Source of the DNA: Micromonospora sp. WMMD1102
GTDB taxonomy: Bacteria; Actinomycetota; Actinomycetes; Mycobacteriales; Micromonosporaceae
DNA length: 64,000 nucleotides
NCBI RefSeq assembly: GCF_029626265.1
Contig: NZ_JARUBN010000001.1
Location: 3,038,001-3,102,000 of the forward strand
Direction: 5' to 3'
Made by a program: the position numbers and the translations under genes. The notes beneath the pieces are model-generated. The model saw nothing but the letters and a program-made list of their open reading frames with translations. It had not been told where the DNA came from and searched no databases. Shown in pieces: positions 36,072-44,440 of this stretch (positions are counted from its first letter, which is position 1; each line of letters opens with the position of its first letter).

Positions 36072-36122
36072 TTGACAACGAGCCGCCTCTTATCGATTAT
36101 CGAGATATCGCTAATCGATAAG
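36072..36122 (+). promoter_or_regulatory. Promoter overlapped by an 11-bp inverted-repeat operator
   Basis: TTGACA (36072-36077) and GATTAT (36095-36100) form a -35/-10 pair with 17-bp spacing. CTTATCGATTA (36089-36099) and TAATCGATAAG (36112-36122) are perfect inverted arms separated by 12 bases and cover the -10 and start region. The DUF2975 gene starts 14 bases later. Autorepression by the HTH protein of the operon is predicted. Confidence 0.75.
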
Positions 36123-36135
36123 GTGGAGGTGTGGC

Positions 36136-36732
36136 ATGGGACTGCGCAAGCCGGACTGGCTGGCCGAACTACAGGGAGTCGTGGCACTGGCCCTGCTCGT
36201 GGTGGCCGGGACCATCGTCTTCCAGCTCGTCTCCCTGCTCCGCGGCGGGCCGGTCGTCGCCAGGGTGCCGGCGGAGGCGCTGCCGGGCGTCGACGGTGCC
36301 ACCGCCGGCCTGCGCTCCGGCGTGGTCGTCGGCGGCGACGTCGAGGTGCGGGTCGCGGACCCCGGTCCCGGCGAACTGGTGGCCTACCACCTGACCGGGC
36401 TGCCGGCGCTCCTCGTCGGCGGAGCGGTGCTGGCGCTGCTCTGGCTCGCGCTGCGCCGAGCCCGCCGGGAGGATCCGTTCTCCGCCGCCACCGTCCGGCG
36501 GCTGCGGTCGATCGGCTGGGTCGGCCTCGGCGGTGGTCTGCTGGCCCAGCTCCTCCAGGTGGTCGCCTCGTTCGAGCTGACCGGTCGGGTCACCGCGGAC
36601 GGCGCGGCGACCACCACTGTCGACCTGACGCGTAGCGGGCTGTTGCTGCTGCTGGGGTTCGGGTTCTTCGCGATGGCCGAGATCGTGCGGCGGGGTGTCG
36701 CGATGCGGGCGGAGCTGGAGACGGTCATCTGA
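36136..36732 (+). CDS. DUF2975 membrane protein
   Basis: 198 residues, four transmembrane segments (about 14-35, 94-115, 134-156, 172-190) with an outer loop of about 55 residues after the first. The size and the partner HTH gene fit DUF2975 modules. ATG behind AAGGTGGAGG. Its ATG overlaps the next gene's start (TGATG context). Function unknown; these pairs resemble membrane sensor plus cytoplasmic repressor units. Confidence 0.8.
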   Translation: MGLRKPDWLAELQGVVALALLVVAGTIVFQLVSLLRGGPVVARVPAEALPGVDGATAGLRSGVVVGGDVEVRVADPGPGELVAYHLTGLPALLVGGAVLALLWLALRRARREDPFSAATVRRLRSIGWVGLGGGLLAQLLQVVASFELTGRVTADGAATTTVDLTRSGLLLLLGFGFFAMAEIVRRGVAMRAELETVI

Positions 36733-36962
36733 TGCCGCCCGAGGACGAGCACCGGATCGAGGTCCACCTGGACAGGCTGCTGGCCGAACGCGGCCTGACC
36801 CTGACCGAGCTGGCCGACCGGGTGGGTCTCACCCTGGCCAATCTCTCGGTGTTGAAGAACGGGCGGGCCAGGGCGATCCGGTTCAGCACCCTGACCGCGC
36901 TCTGCCGCGAGTTGGACTGTCAACCCGGCGACCTGCTCACCGTGCAGCACGGGGGTTCGTGA
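36732..36962 (+). CDS. Small Cro/C1-type HTH regulator
   Basis: 76-residue XRE/YozG-like DNA-binding protein: LTLTELADRVGLTLANLSVL is the helix-turn-helix, followed by LKNGRARAIRFSTLTALCRE and ELDCQPGDLLT. Nearly the whole protein is the DNA-binding domain, so ligand sensing, if any, comes from the DUF2975 protein. Starts at the last base of the upstream gene, so the two are co-translated. Confidence 0.87.
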   Translation: MPPEDEHRIEVHLDRLLAERGLTLTELADRVGLTLANLSVLKNGRARAIRFSTLTALCRELDCQPGDLLTVQHGGS

Positions 36963-37061
36963 AATGTGCCGTCCGTGGTCGTGGCCACCGCGCTCCGTCC
37001 TATGTAGATGAGACATTGATCGTGGTGCCTGGCGCGCTCTAGGATTGGTGGCGCACCGGCC

Positions 37062-37075
37062 TGGGAGCGCTCCCG
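37062..37075. promoter_or_regulatory. CebR-like LacI-family operator
   Basis: TGGGAGCGCTCCCG matches 13 of 14 bases of the TGGGAGCGCTCCCA box bound by the cello-oligosaccharide repressor CebR in actinomycetes. The 12-bp core is a perfect palindrome. It lies 54 bases before the start of the secreted esterase gene. Confidence 0.65.
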
Positions 37076-37128
37076 AAGGAGTTGGCGTTCCCGGGCCGAC
37101 AACGGAATACGCACGGGGGAGGACGTCT

Positions 37129-39504
37129 ATGCACGTCGGCACAGCGGTGACGGCTGCCGCAATGTCGTTGACCATGGCGCTCGGCGGTGGCGGCGCCGCC
37201 TGGGCCAGCCCGGCGGAGCCGGGCGGTCGGCCGGGTGTGGCCGCCCGGACGTCCCTGCCGGAGGGCTGGACGCTTACCCCGACCGCCTCCGGGTTCGAGC
37301 TCGGCTGGCGATCGGGCCAACCGGTCCGGACCGGCGACGCGGCGGTCGAGTTCTACGCCGGTGACCGGCTGCTCGGCCGACCCGGCGCGGCGGGCGACCA
37401 GCGCACGTTCCGACTGCTCATCGACGACGTCACCGCCCGGAACCTGACGGACCTGCGGGTACGCGCCAGCGGGCGGCGCCTCGACGCGCCGGTCGAGGAG
37501 ACGGTGCCACGCGGCAGTGCTGCGCCACCGGCACTGGCCGCGGCCCAACTTCCGGCGAACCCGGTGGACCCGGGCCTGCCCGGCCCGTACTCGACGACCA
37601 GCGGCGAGTACGCGCTGCCGGACGTGCAGTTGCCGGGCTTCGCCGTACCGGTGGAGATGCGCGGCTACGTCGTCGCGCCGCAGGGCACCTCGGGGCAGCG
37701 TCCGCTGCTGCTGATCCTGCACGGCCGGCACCCCACCTGCTACCAGGGCACCGCCGAGCCGACCACGGTCTGGCCCTGCCCGAGCGGCTGGAACACGCTG
37801 CCCAGCCATCGCGGGTACGAGCGGATCCAGCAACTCCTCGCCTCGCAGGGGTACGTCACCGTCTCCGTCGCGGCGAACTCGATCAACGCGCAGGACGGTG
37901 CCGGCCTACCGCCGCAGGACGCCGGTGCGCAGGCCCGCTCCTCCCTGGTCCGGTTGCACCTGGGCCGCTGGGCGGACTGGGCCGGCTCGGGCCGCTCCAC
38001 CGCGCCGGACGTGGTCCGCTCGGCTCCGGTGCCGAACATGTCCAACGTGCTGCTGGTCGGCCACTCCCGAGGTGGCGAGGGGGTGAGCCGGGCCGCCGTC
38101 GACAGTCTCAGCCGGCCGCCCGCCGCCCAGGACGGCTACCCCGGGACGGTGCGCTGGCAGATCCGCGGGTTGGCGCTGATCGCCCCGTCCATCTACAGCC
38201 ACAACCCGGCTCCGGACGTACCGTCGGTGACGATCCTGCCGAGCTGCGACGGTGACCTGTCCGACCTGGAGGGGCAGCTCTACGCGGACGCCACCCGGGG
38301 TGTCGGGCGAGGATTCGCCCTGCACGGCGTCGTCTACGCCGTCGGCGCCAACCACAACTACTTCAACACCGAGTGGACTCCCGGGCTCTCCGCCGCGAAG
38401 TCCTGGGACGACTACCCCAGCCCCTACGACCCGGTCTGCCGTAGCGCGTCGCCGAGCCGGCTGACCCCGGTGCAGCAGCAGAACGTCGGCGCCAGCTACG
38501 TCGCCGCCGCCGCGGCCACCTTCGTGGCCGGCAACGACCAGGTGCGCCCGCTGCTGGACGGCTCCGGCTTCCGGGCGCCTTCGACGGACCCGGCGACCGT
38601 GCTCAGCCACGCGGTCGGCGGCAACCGGACCCGCTTCCTCGTCCCGGACAGCTCCACCGTGGTCAACGGTGCCGCCGCCCGGCTCTGCGAGCAGGTCGCC
38701 GCCGGCAGCAATCCGGCCTGGTGCGCCAACTCGAACTCCCCGCACTTCGCGACCTTCGACCCGATCGTCCCGGAGGCCGGCCGGTACGCGATCGAGGTGG
38801 ACTGGCGGTCGCCCGGCACCCCGGTCAACCTCCGGCCGCCCGCGGCGGTCTCGCTCTCCAGCGCGGAGGCGGTGGCGTTGCGGGTGGCGGTTCCGAGCGG
38901 CTCCCCGGGTACCCAGTTCGACATCGCCGTCGCCGACTCGGCGGGCCGGCAGGCCACGCTCGGCACCGCCACCCTCGAACCGTTGCCGGCGCCGACGCAG
39001 ACCGCCGACGACTGGGCGCAGGAGGTGCGGATGCCGTTGACCAACGCCAGGTCGGCCGGGCTGAACCTCAACCAGGTGACCACCCTGGTGCTGGTGCCGC
39101 GGGCCGGCGAGACCTGGGCCCGGATCTGGCTGATCGACGCCTGGGGCTGGCGGTCCGGCACCCCGGCGCCACAGCCGGTGTCGATGCCCCGGGTCGACCT
39201 GGGCGAGCGGACGGTCCAGGAGGGCAACTCCGGCACGGTCACCTACCAGGTGCCGGCGCAGGTCTCCGGCAGTGGCAGCGGCACCGGGCAGGTGCGGGTC
39301 TTCGTGGTGGACCCGGTGACCGGGCTCGCCACGGCCAGCCTGGTCAACGTCACGTCCGGCAGTACGACGATCGCCGTTCCGGTCCCGGTGACCGGCAACA
39401 CCCAGCCCGGGGACGGCCGGCGGTACGTGGTCGCGGTGAAGGCGGTGCAGGGTGTCTCGGTGGGTGACGCGTACGGCATGTTGACGGTGCAGGACGACGA
39501 CTGA
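37129..39504 (+). CDS. Large secreted alpha/beta hydrolase
   Basis: 791 residues. Signal peptide (MHVGTAVTAAAMSLTMALGG, AWA-SP). After a ~100-residue beta-like N-terminal part, the hydrolase domain begins near GYVVAPQGTSG; LLLILHGRHPTC is the oxyanion strand, LLVGHSRGGEGVSR carries the nucleophile Ser, and GANHNYFNTEW probably the His. The C-terminal ~300 residues are beta-rich; the last ~95 (VQEGNSGTVTYQVPAQV) resemble a Calx-beta-type module. ATG at 37129 follows GGGGGAGG. A polysaccharide- or plant-ester-directed esterase is plausible from the CebR-like box. Confidence 0.78.
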   Translation: MHVGTAVTAAAMSLTMALGGGGAAWASPAEPGGRPGVAARTSLPEGWTLTPTASGFELGWRSGQPVRTGDAAVEFYAGDRLLGRPGAAGDQRTFRLLIDDVTARNLTDLRVRASGRRLDAPVEETVPRGSAAPPALAAAQLPANPVDPGLPGPYSTTSGEYALPDVQLPGFAVPVEMRGYVVAPQGTSGQRPLLLILHGRHPTCYQGTAEPTTVWPCPSGWNTLPSHRGYERIQQLLASQGYVTVSVAANSINAQDGAGLPPQDAGAQARSSLVRLHLGRWADWAGSGRSTAPDVVRSAPVPNMSNVLLVGHSRGGEGVSRAAVDSLSRPPAAQDGYPGTVRWQIRGLALIAPSIYSHNPAPDVPSVTILPSCDGDLSDLEGQLYADATRGVGRGFALHGVVYAVGANHNYFNTEWTPGLSAAKSWDDYPSPYDPVCRSASPSRLTPVQQQNVGASYVAAAAATFVAGNDQVRPLLDGSGFRAPSTDPATVLSHAVGGNRTRFLVPDSSTVVNGAAARLCEQVAAGSNPAWCANSNSPHFATFDPIVPEAGRYAIEVDWRSPGTPVNLRPPAAVSLSSAEAVALRVAVPSGSPGTQFDIAVADSAGRQATLGTATLEPLPAPTQTADDWAQEVRMPLTNARSAGLNLNQVTTLVLVPRAGETWARIWLIDAWGWRSGTPAPQPVSMPRVDLGERTVQEGNSGTVTYQVPAQVSGSGSGTGQVRVFVVDPVTGLATASLVNVTSGSTTIAVPVPVTGNTQPGDGRRYVVAVKAVQGVSVGDAYGMLTVQDDD

Positions 39505-39535
39505 CGGGCCGGTACGACCGAACGACAAGTTCCGC

Positions 39536-39569
39536 CGAGGGCGTCCCTCCCGACCGGGGGACGCCCTCG
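39536..39569 (+). terminator. Hairpin terminator after the secreted hydrolase
   Basis: CGAGGGCGTCCC pairs perfectly with GGGACGCCCTCG around a ten-base loop, 31 bases after the stop. Because the next gene runs the other way it may serve both directions. Confidence 0.8.
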
Positions 39570-39603
39570 GGCGCATCCCGGCACCGTCGCGGCTGACCCC
39601 AGG

Positions 39604-40428
39604 TCAGTCGCTGGCGCCGGTACGGGTGGCGGCCACCGCCACGGTGCTGTACCGCATGGTGAAGCTGCCGCCCAGCGTGTCAACGGCCGCCCCGACGGCC
39701 GCGCAGAGTTCGGCCAGGGCGTCCGGGGGCAGTCGGGTCGCCGCGCCGGAGGTGGGTAGCTGGTCCAGCCACTCGTCGCGGGTGTAGCCGCGTTCCCAGT
39801 CGAATCGCCACTGTTCCGGCTCGGTGAACCCGCCGGCCCGGCGGATCCCGTCGGCTGCGGCGTCGAACATCGGCTGGTAGGAGTCGAGTCCCGGCCACGC
39901 CGCCGGGATCCGGAACGGCGCGTCGGGGGCGACCTGCCGGTAGGCCCCGGCGAAGGCGTCCGCCAACTCGGGCGGAAGCTGGAACGCGTGCCAGAACGGT
40001 GCCAGCAGGCCGCCCGGACGCAGTACCCGGCTGGCCCGGGCCGGGCCGGCGACCAGGTCGACCCAGTGCCAGGCGGTGCCGGCGACGACGGCGTCGAACC
40101 GCCGGCCGGCCGGATCCCAGGTTTCGAAGGTCGCCACCTCGACCTCGATCCCGGTACGCCGGGCGAACTCGGCCATCCGCGCGTCGGGTTCGACGCCGAG
40201 GACGGTGCAGCCGGCCGCCCGCAGTTGCCGGCTCGCCGTGCCGGTGCCGCAGCCGACGTCGACGACGTCCGGGCCGGGGCTGGCGGCGACGATCCGCGCC
40301 AGCAGCGCCGGGGGATAGCTCGGCCGGGTCCGGTCGTAGCGTTCCGGGTCCGTGCCGAACGACTCCGCCACCTGGCGATGGCGGTGTGGTTCGACCGGAC
40401 CTGGCTGTTCCGACGTTGAAGTGGGCAT
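39604..40428 (-). CDS. SAM-dependent methyltransferase (UbiE/Tam-like)
   Basis: 274 residues. VVDVGCGTGTASRQLRAAG near residue 55 is motif I, LGVEPDARMAEFAR motif II, GTAWHWVDL motif IV and VLRPGGLLAPFWH the post-motif. Typical of small-molecule methyltransferases related to Tam. The start ATG lies inside one of two TetR-type palindromes, so the divergent TetR gene almost certainly controls it. Confidence 0.85.
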   Translation of the reverse strand: MPTSTSEQPGPVEPHRHRQVAESFGTDPERYDRTRPSYPPALLARIVAASPGPDVVDVGCGTGTASRQLRAAGCTVLGVEPDARMAEFARRTGIEVEVATFETWDPAGRRFDAVVAGTAWHWVDLVAGPARASRVLRPGGLLAPFWHAFQLPPELADAFAGAYRQVAPDAPFRIPAAWPGLDSYQPMFDAAADGIRRAGGFTEPEQWRFDWERGYTRDEWLDQLPTSGAATRLPPDALAELCAAVGAAVDTLGGSFTMRYSTVAVAATRTGASD

Positions 40429-40456
40429 GTGCCCACGCTAGTGGGCGAGCGCCCAC
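40421..40456. promoter_or_regulatory. Two TetR-type operators
   Basis: GTGGGCATGTGCCCAC (40421-40436) and GTGGGCGAGCGCCCAC (40441-40456) have identical GTGGGC/GCCCAC arms four bases apart and are 20 bp from each other, two helical turns. The first covers the methyltransferase start codon, so binding may block translation-start sequences as well as transcription. Confidence 0.78.
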
Positions 40457-40556
40457 TCGTCAATCCGAGGATCCCGCCGACCCTCTGCCGGGCGCTCCGG
40501 CCGCTGGTCGTGCTGGAATGGACCGGTCGTCCCAGCGAGGAAGGGAGCTGGCGCCG

Positions 40557-41156
40557 GTGCCGACCGGAGTGGCAATCCGCGACGTCCGAACCCAACTGTT
40601 CGACGCCGCCGACCGCATCCTGCTCCGGGACGGGCCGAGCGCGCTGACCAGCCGAGCGGTCACCACCGAGGCGGGTTGCGCCAAGGGCGTGCTGCACCGG
40701 CACTTCGACGACTTCGACGACTTCCTCGCCGGGTACGTGCTGGACCGCATCGACCGGCTCGACTCCCAGGCCGCCGCCCTGCGCCGGTCCGCCGGCACCG
40801 GCACCGTCGCCGACAACCTCGCGACCGCCCTGGCGGCCCTGTTCGGGTCGGTCGCGGTGGCCATCGTCGCCCTCGTGACGTTCCGGGACGAGTTACGGGC
40901 CCGGCTCCGCCAGACCTGGCCGGCCGGCGTACCGGTGCTGACCGAGGCTGCCGTCATGTTCGGCGAGTACCTCGGCGAGGAGCGTGCGCTGGGGCGGATC
41001 GCGGCCGACGCCGACGTCGAGACCCTCGGCTACACCCTGATCGGGGCCGGGCACCTGCTGTTCGCCGACCGCACCGGCGACCGACCCGACAGCGCGGCCG
41101 TGCACCGCCTGGTGACCACGGCCATCGCCAGCGCCCTGCGTACGCCGGGCCGGTGA
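40557..41156 (+). CDS. TetR-family transcriptional regulator
   Basis: 199 residues. TQLFDAADRILLRDGPSALT then SRAVTTEAGCAKGVLHRHFD is the TetR DNA-binding domain; the rest is the helical ligand/dimer domain. GTG at 40557 was chosen because AAGGGAG sits about ten bases upstream; an ATG at 40518 would add 13 residues. Divergent from the methyltransferase with two operators near the latter's start. Confidence 0.87.
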   Translation: MPTGVAIRDVRTQLFDAADRILLRDGPSALTSRAVTTEAGCAKGVLHRHFDDFDDFLAGYVLDRIDRLDSQAAALRRSAGTGTVADNLATALAALFGSVAVAIVALVTFRDELRARLRQTWPAGVPVLTEAAVMFGEYLGEERALGRIAADADVETLGYTLIGAGHLLFADRTGDRPDSAAVHRLVTTAIASALRTPGR

Positions 41157-41289
41157 CCGCGGCCGGCCGGTCGCGGCCGTGCTCGCCCCTCAGGCCCCGA
41201 CCCCGGACCGCCGGATCACCCGCGGACCGCCGGCGCCGCTGCCACGTCCCGCCGCCGGGTCGGCGGGGTCAGCCCGCCGACTCGGCGGG

Positions 41290-42168
41290 TCAGCGCGTGA
41301 CGAGCGTGCGCAGTACCCCGGCGATCTCCTCCGGTGCCTCCTCCGCCATGAAGTGGCCGGCCGAGGTGGTGTGGTGGACCAGGTCCGGGGCCCAGGCCCG
41401 CCACAGCGCGGCGGCGTCGTAGCCGAGCGCCGCGCCCCAGTCCTGCTGGACGACGGTGACCGGCATCGCCAACCGGCGGCCGGCGGCCCGGTCCGCCTCG
41501 TCGTGCGTGACGTCGATTCCGGCGGAGGCGCGGTAGTCGGCGACGATCGACGGAACCGCCTCGCGGGACGCCCGCAGGTACTCGGCCCGGACCGTCGGCG
41601 GGATGGCTGCCTGATCCCGGGTCCAGGCGTCCAGGAAGTAGCCGAAGAAGGCGTCCGGGCTGCCCGAGATCAGCTGCTCCGGCAGGCCCGGCGGCTGGGC
41701 CATCAGATAGAGGTGGAACGCGACCGCCGCGCCGGCCCCGTGCAGGACGTCCCACATGTCGAGGGTCGGCAGCACGTCGAACGCCGCGAGCTGGGAGACC
41801 GCCTCCGGGTGGTCGAGGCCGGCGCGGACCGCGACCAGGGCACCCCGGTCGTGGCCGGCGAGCGCGAAGCGCGGATGGCCCAGTTCCCGGGCCAGGGTGA
41901 CGATGTCGGCCGCCATGGTCCGCTTGGCGTACGTCCCGGCGTCGCGGGCGGCAGGCTTGTCGCTCGCACCGTAGCCGCGCAGGTCGGGGCAGATCACGGT
42001 GTGCTCGGCGGCCAGGTCGACGGCGACGTGCCGCCACATCAGATGGGTCTGCGGGAAGCCGTGCAGCAGCACGAGCGGGCTGCCCGAGCCGCCCACCGCC
42101 ACGGAGAGCGTCACGTCGTCGGCGACGGTGACCCGGCGGTAGTCGAAGCCTGGGATCGCGGTGGTCAT
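41290..42168 (-). CDS. Alpha/beta hydrolase with Asp nucleophile (epoxide hydrolase / dehalogenase type)
   Basis: 292 residues. LVLLHGFPQTHLMWRHVA is the oxyanion region, FALAGHDRGALVAVR has Asp as nucleophile (GHDRG), and TSAGHFMAEEAPEE contains the catalytic His. The Asp nucleophile separates it from esterases and fits epoxide hydrolases and fluoroacetate dehalogenases. The frame stays open far upstream on this strand (to 45162), but that part is a shadow of the genes opposite. Divergent from the BTAD regulator. Confidence 0.85.
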   Translation of the reverse strand: MTTAIPGFDYRRVTVADDVTLSVAVGGSGSPLVLLHGFPQTHLMWRHVAVDLAAEHTVICPDLRGYGASDKPAARDAGTYAKRTMAADIVTLARELGHPRFALAGHDRGALVAVRAGLDHPEAVSQLAAFDVLPTLDMWDVLHGAGAAVAFHLYLMAQPPGLPEQLISGSPDAFFGYFLDAWTRDQAAIPPTVRAEYLRASREAVPSIVADYRASAGIDVTHDEADRAAGRRLAMPVTVVQQDWGAALGYDAAALWRAWAPDLVHHTTSAGHFMAEEAPEEIAGVLRTLVTR

Positions 42169-42339
42169 GGATGTTCCTCTCCTGGTAGGTCCTGCCCGGG
42201 TGGGCCCGTCCAGCGTGCCGGGCACGGATGAGCAACCGATGAGCGACCGACAACCGGCCGGGTGGCGCGGTACGTTGGTCGCCTCCGCCCGCCCCGGCGC
42301 GTCGCGGTGGAACGGAGGACCGCGCGGAAGGGTGGATCG

Positions 42340-44343
42340 GTGCAGGTCAGCTTCGGGGTGCTCGGGCCGGTGGCGGTCTGGGACGGCACCGGGGAACCGA
42401 TCGACGTGAAGGGGCCGAAACATCGCGCCGTACTGGCCCGGCTGATCGTCGCGCGCGGTCGGGTCGTACCCGTCGACCGGCTCGTCGACGACCTCTGGGC
42501 AGCGCCTCCGCCGGGCGCCGTGGGTGCGGTCCGCACCTTCGTGGCGGCACTGCGGCGCGCGCTGGAGCCGCATCGGCCGCCCCGACAGCCCGCCCGACTG
42601 CTGGTCACCGAGGGACCGGGGTACGCGCTGCGGGCAGCCCGGGACGCGGTGGACGCCTGGCGGTTCGAGGCGGCCGTCGCCGGCAGTCCCGACGAACCGG
42701 CGCAACGGACCCTGGACCGGCTCGACCGGGCCCTCGGCTGGTGGCGCGGCCCCGCGTACGCCGGGTTCGACGACGAGTCGTGGGCCCGTCCGGAGCGCGG
42801 TCGGCTCGAACAGCTCCGGCTGTACGCGGTCGAGTCGCGGGCCGGGGCGCTGCTGGCGCTCGGCCGCGCCGCCGAGTCCGTGGCGGACCTCGACGCCCAC
42901 GTGGCCGAGCATCCCTGGCGGGAGGAGGCGTGGCGGCTGCTGGCCCTGGCCCTCTACCGCACGGACCGGCAGGGGGACGCGCTGGCCGTGCTGCGCCGGG
43001 CCCGGGACCTTCTCGTCGACCAGCTCGGGATCGACCCGGGCCCCCGGCTGCGTCGGCTGGAGACCGACATCCTCCGGCAGGCCGAGCCGGCGGACACCGC
43101 CGGCGACCCCGGGCCGCCCGGGGACGGGGTGCTGGCGGAGATGTCGGCGGATCGGGTCTGGGCGGAGACCGCGGCAGCCTACGACCAGACGGTGGCGTCC
43201 GGTGCCCGGGCCCGGATCGAGTCGACAGTCGGCCTGCTGCGCAGTCTCGCGCTGACCGGTGGAGCCGGGCTGGAGGCTGCCCGGAGGCAGCGGTTCGCGA
43301 CCATCGCCGCCGCCGAGCAGCTTGGTGATCCCGAACTGGCGGCCCGGGTGATCGGCGGCTACGACGTACCGGCGATCTGGACCCGTTCCGACGACCCGGA
43401 GCAGGCCGCCCGGATCGTGGCGGCCGCCGAACGCGCCCTGGCCGCGCTGCACCCCGACTCGTCCGCCGCCACCCGGGCCCGGCTGCTCGGCACGATCGCC
43501 GTGGAGTCCCGGGGCATCCGGGCCGCCCGCGGCCCCGAGGCAGCTCGGGAGGCGGAACGGATCGCCCGTGGCCTGGCCGACCCGGTCCTGCTGGCGTTCG
43601 CCCTCAACGGCGTGTTCATGCAGAGCTTCCAGGTCGCCGGGCTCGCTCCGGAACGCGACGCGATCGGCACGGAGATCGTCGCGCTGGCCACCCGGCACGG
43701 TCTGCCGACCTATCAGGTACTCGGACACCTGATCCGCCTCCAGGCCCGCAGTGCACTCGGCGACTTCGCCGGGGCGGACCGGCACGCCGCCGCCGCGGAC
43801 GGGGTCGCCGAGCGACACGAACGGCCACTGGTCGCCGTCTTCACCCGCTGGTACCGGGCACTGCGGCTGGCCGCGACCGGAGCGGCGGTGCCGGAGGTCG
43901 AGGCCGCCTACCGGAGCGCGGCGGCGCAGCTCACCGGCACCGGCATGCCCGGCGTCGAACGGGGTCTCCTGCCGCTGGCCCTGCTCTGCCTCCAGGTCTG
44001 GCACGGCCGACCGGCGGACCCCGACGAACATCCCGACTGGGGCCCGTACGCACCCTGGGCCCGTCCCCTCGTCCTGCTGGCGCAGGGCCGTCCGGCCGAC
44101 GCGGCCGGGGCGCTGCGCCAGAGCCCGGAGCCGCCGCCCGACCTGCTCTTCGAGGCGCTCTGGTGCCTCACCGGCCAGGCCGCGATCATGCTGGAGGACC
44201 GTCCGGTACTGGAGCGAGCCCACGCCGCCCTCGCACCGGCGGCCCACGAACTGGCCGGAGCCGGCAGCGGCATGCTCACCGCTGGTCCGGTCGCCCAGCA
44301 CCTCGATCGACTCGGCGCAGCCCTGCGGCGCACCCCCGGCTGA
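42340..44343 (+). CDS. SARP-like BTAD-domain transcriptional regulator
   Basis: 667 residues. OmpR-type winged helix at 1-95 (VSFGVLGPVAVWDG, then IVARGRVVPVDRLVDDLW), bacterial transcriptional activation domain about 95-245 (AVESRAGALLALGRAAE, then RTDRQGDALAVLRRARDLLV), then a ~420-residue helical region that looks like TPR repeats. No NB-ARC P-loop is seen, unlike AfsR. The GTG follows GAAGGG. May activate the divergent hydrolase or a secondary-metabolite locus outside the window. Confidence 0.83.
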   Translation: MQVSFGVLGPVAVWDGTGEPIDVKGPKHRAVLARLIVARGRVVPVDRLVDDLWAAPPPGAVGAVRTFVAALRRALEPHRPPRQPARLLVTEGPGYALRAARDAVDAWRFEAAVAGSPDEPAQRTLDRLDRALGWWRGPAYAGFDDESWARPERGRLEQLRLYAVESRAGALLALGRAAESVADLDAHVAEHPWREEAWRLLALALYRTDRQGDALAVLRRARDLLVDQLGIDPGPRLRRLETDILRQAEPADTAGDPGPPGDGVLAEMSADRVWAETAAAYDQTVASGARARIESTVGLLRSLALTGGAGLEAARRQRFATIAAAEQLGDPELAARVIGGYDVPAIWTRSDDPEQAARIVAAAERALAALHPDSSAATRARLLGTIAVESRGIRAARGPEAAREAERIARGLADPVLLAFALNGVFMQSFQVAGLAPERDAIGTEIVALATRHGLPTYQVLGHLIRLQARSALGDFAGADRHAAAADGVAERHERPLVAVFTRWYRALRLAATGAAVPEVEAAYRSAAAQLTGTGMPGVERGLLPLALLCLQVWHGRPADPDEHPDWGPYAPWARPLVLLAQGRPADAAGALRQSPEPPPDLLFEALWCLTGQAAIMLEDRPVLERAHAALAPAAHELAGAGSGMLTAGPVAQHLDRLGAALRRTPG

Positions 44344-44440
44344 CCAGGTGGCCGGCACGCACCCGGTTCCCGTCGTCTCCGGCGTCCTGGCTGGACCCTC
44401 ACCGGCCGGTGGGGAGGCGCCGGCTCTAGAGTCCGTTGTC

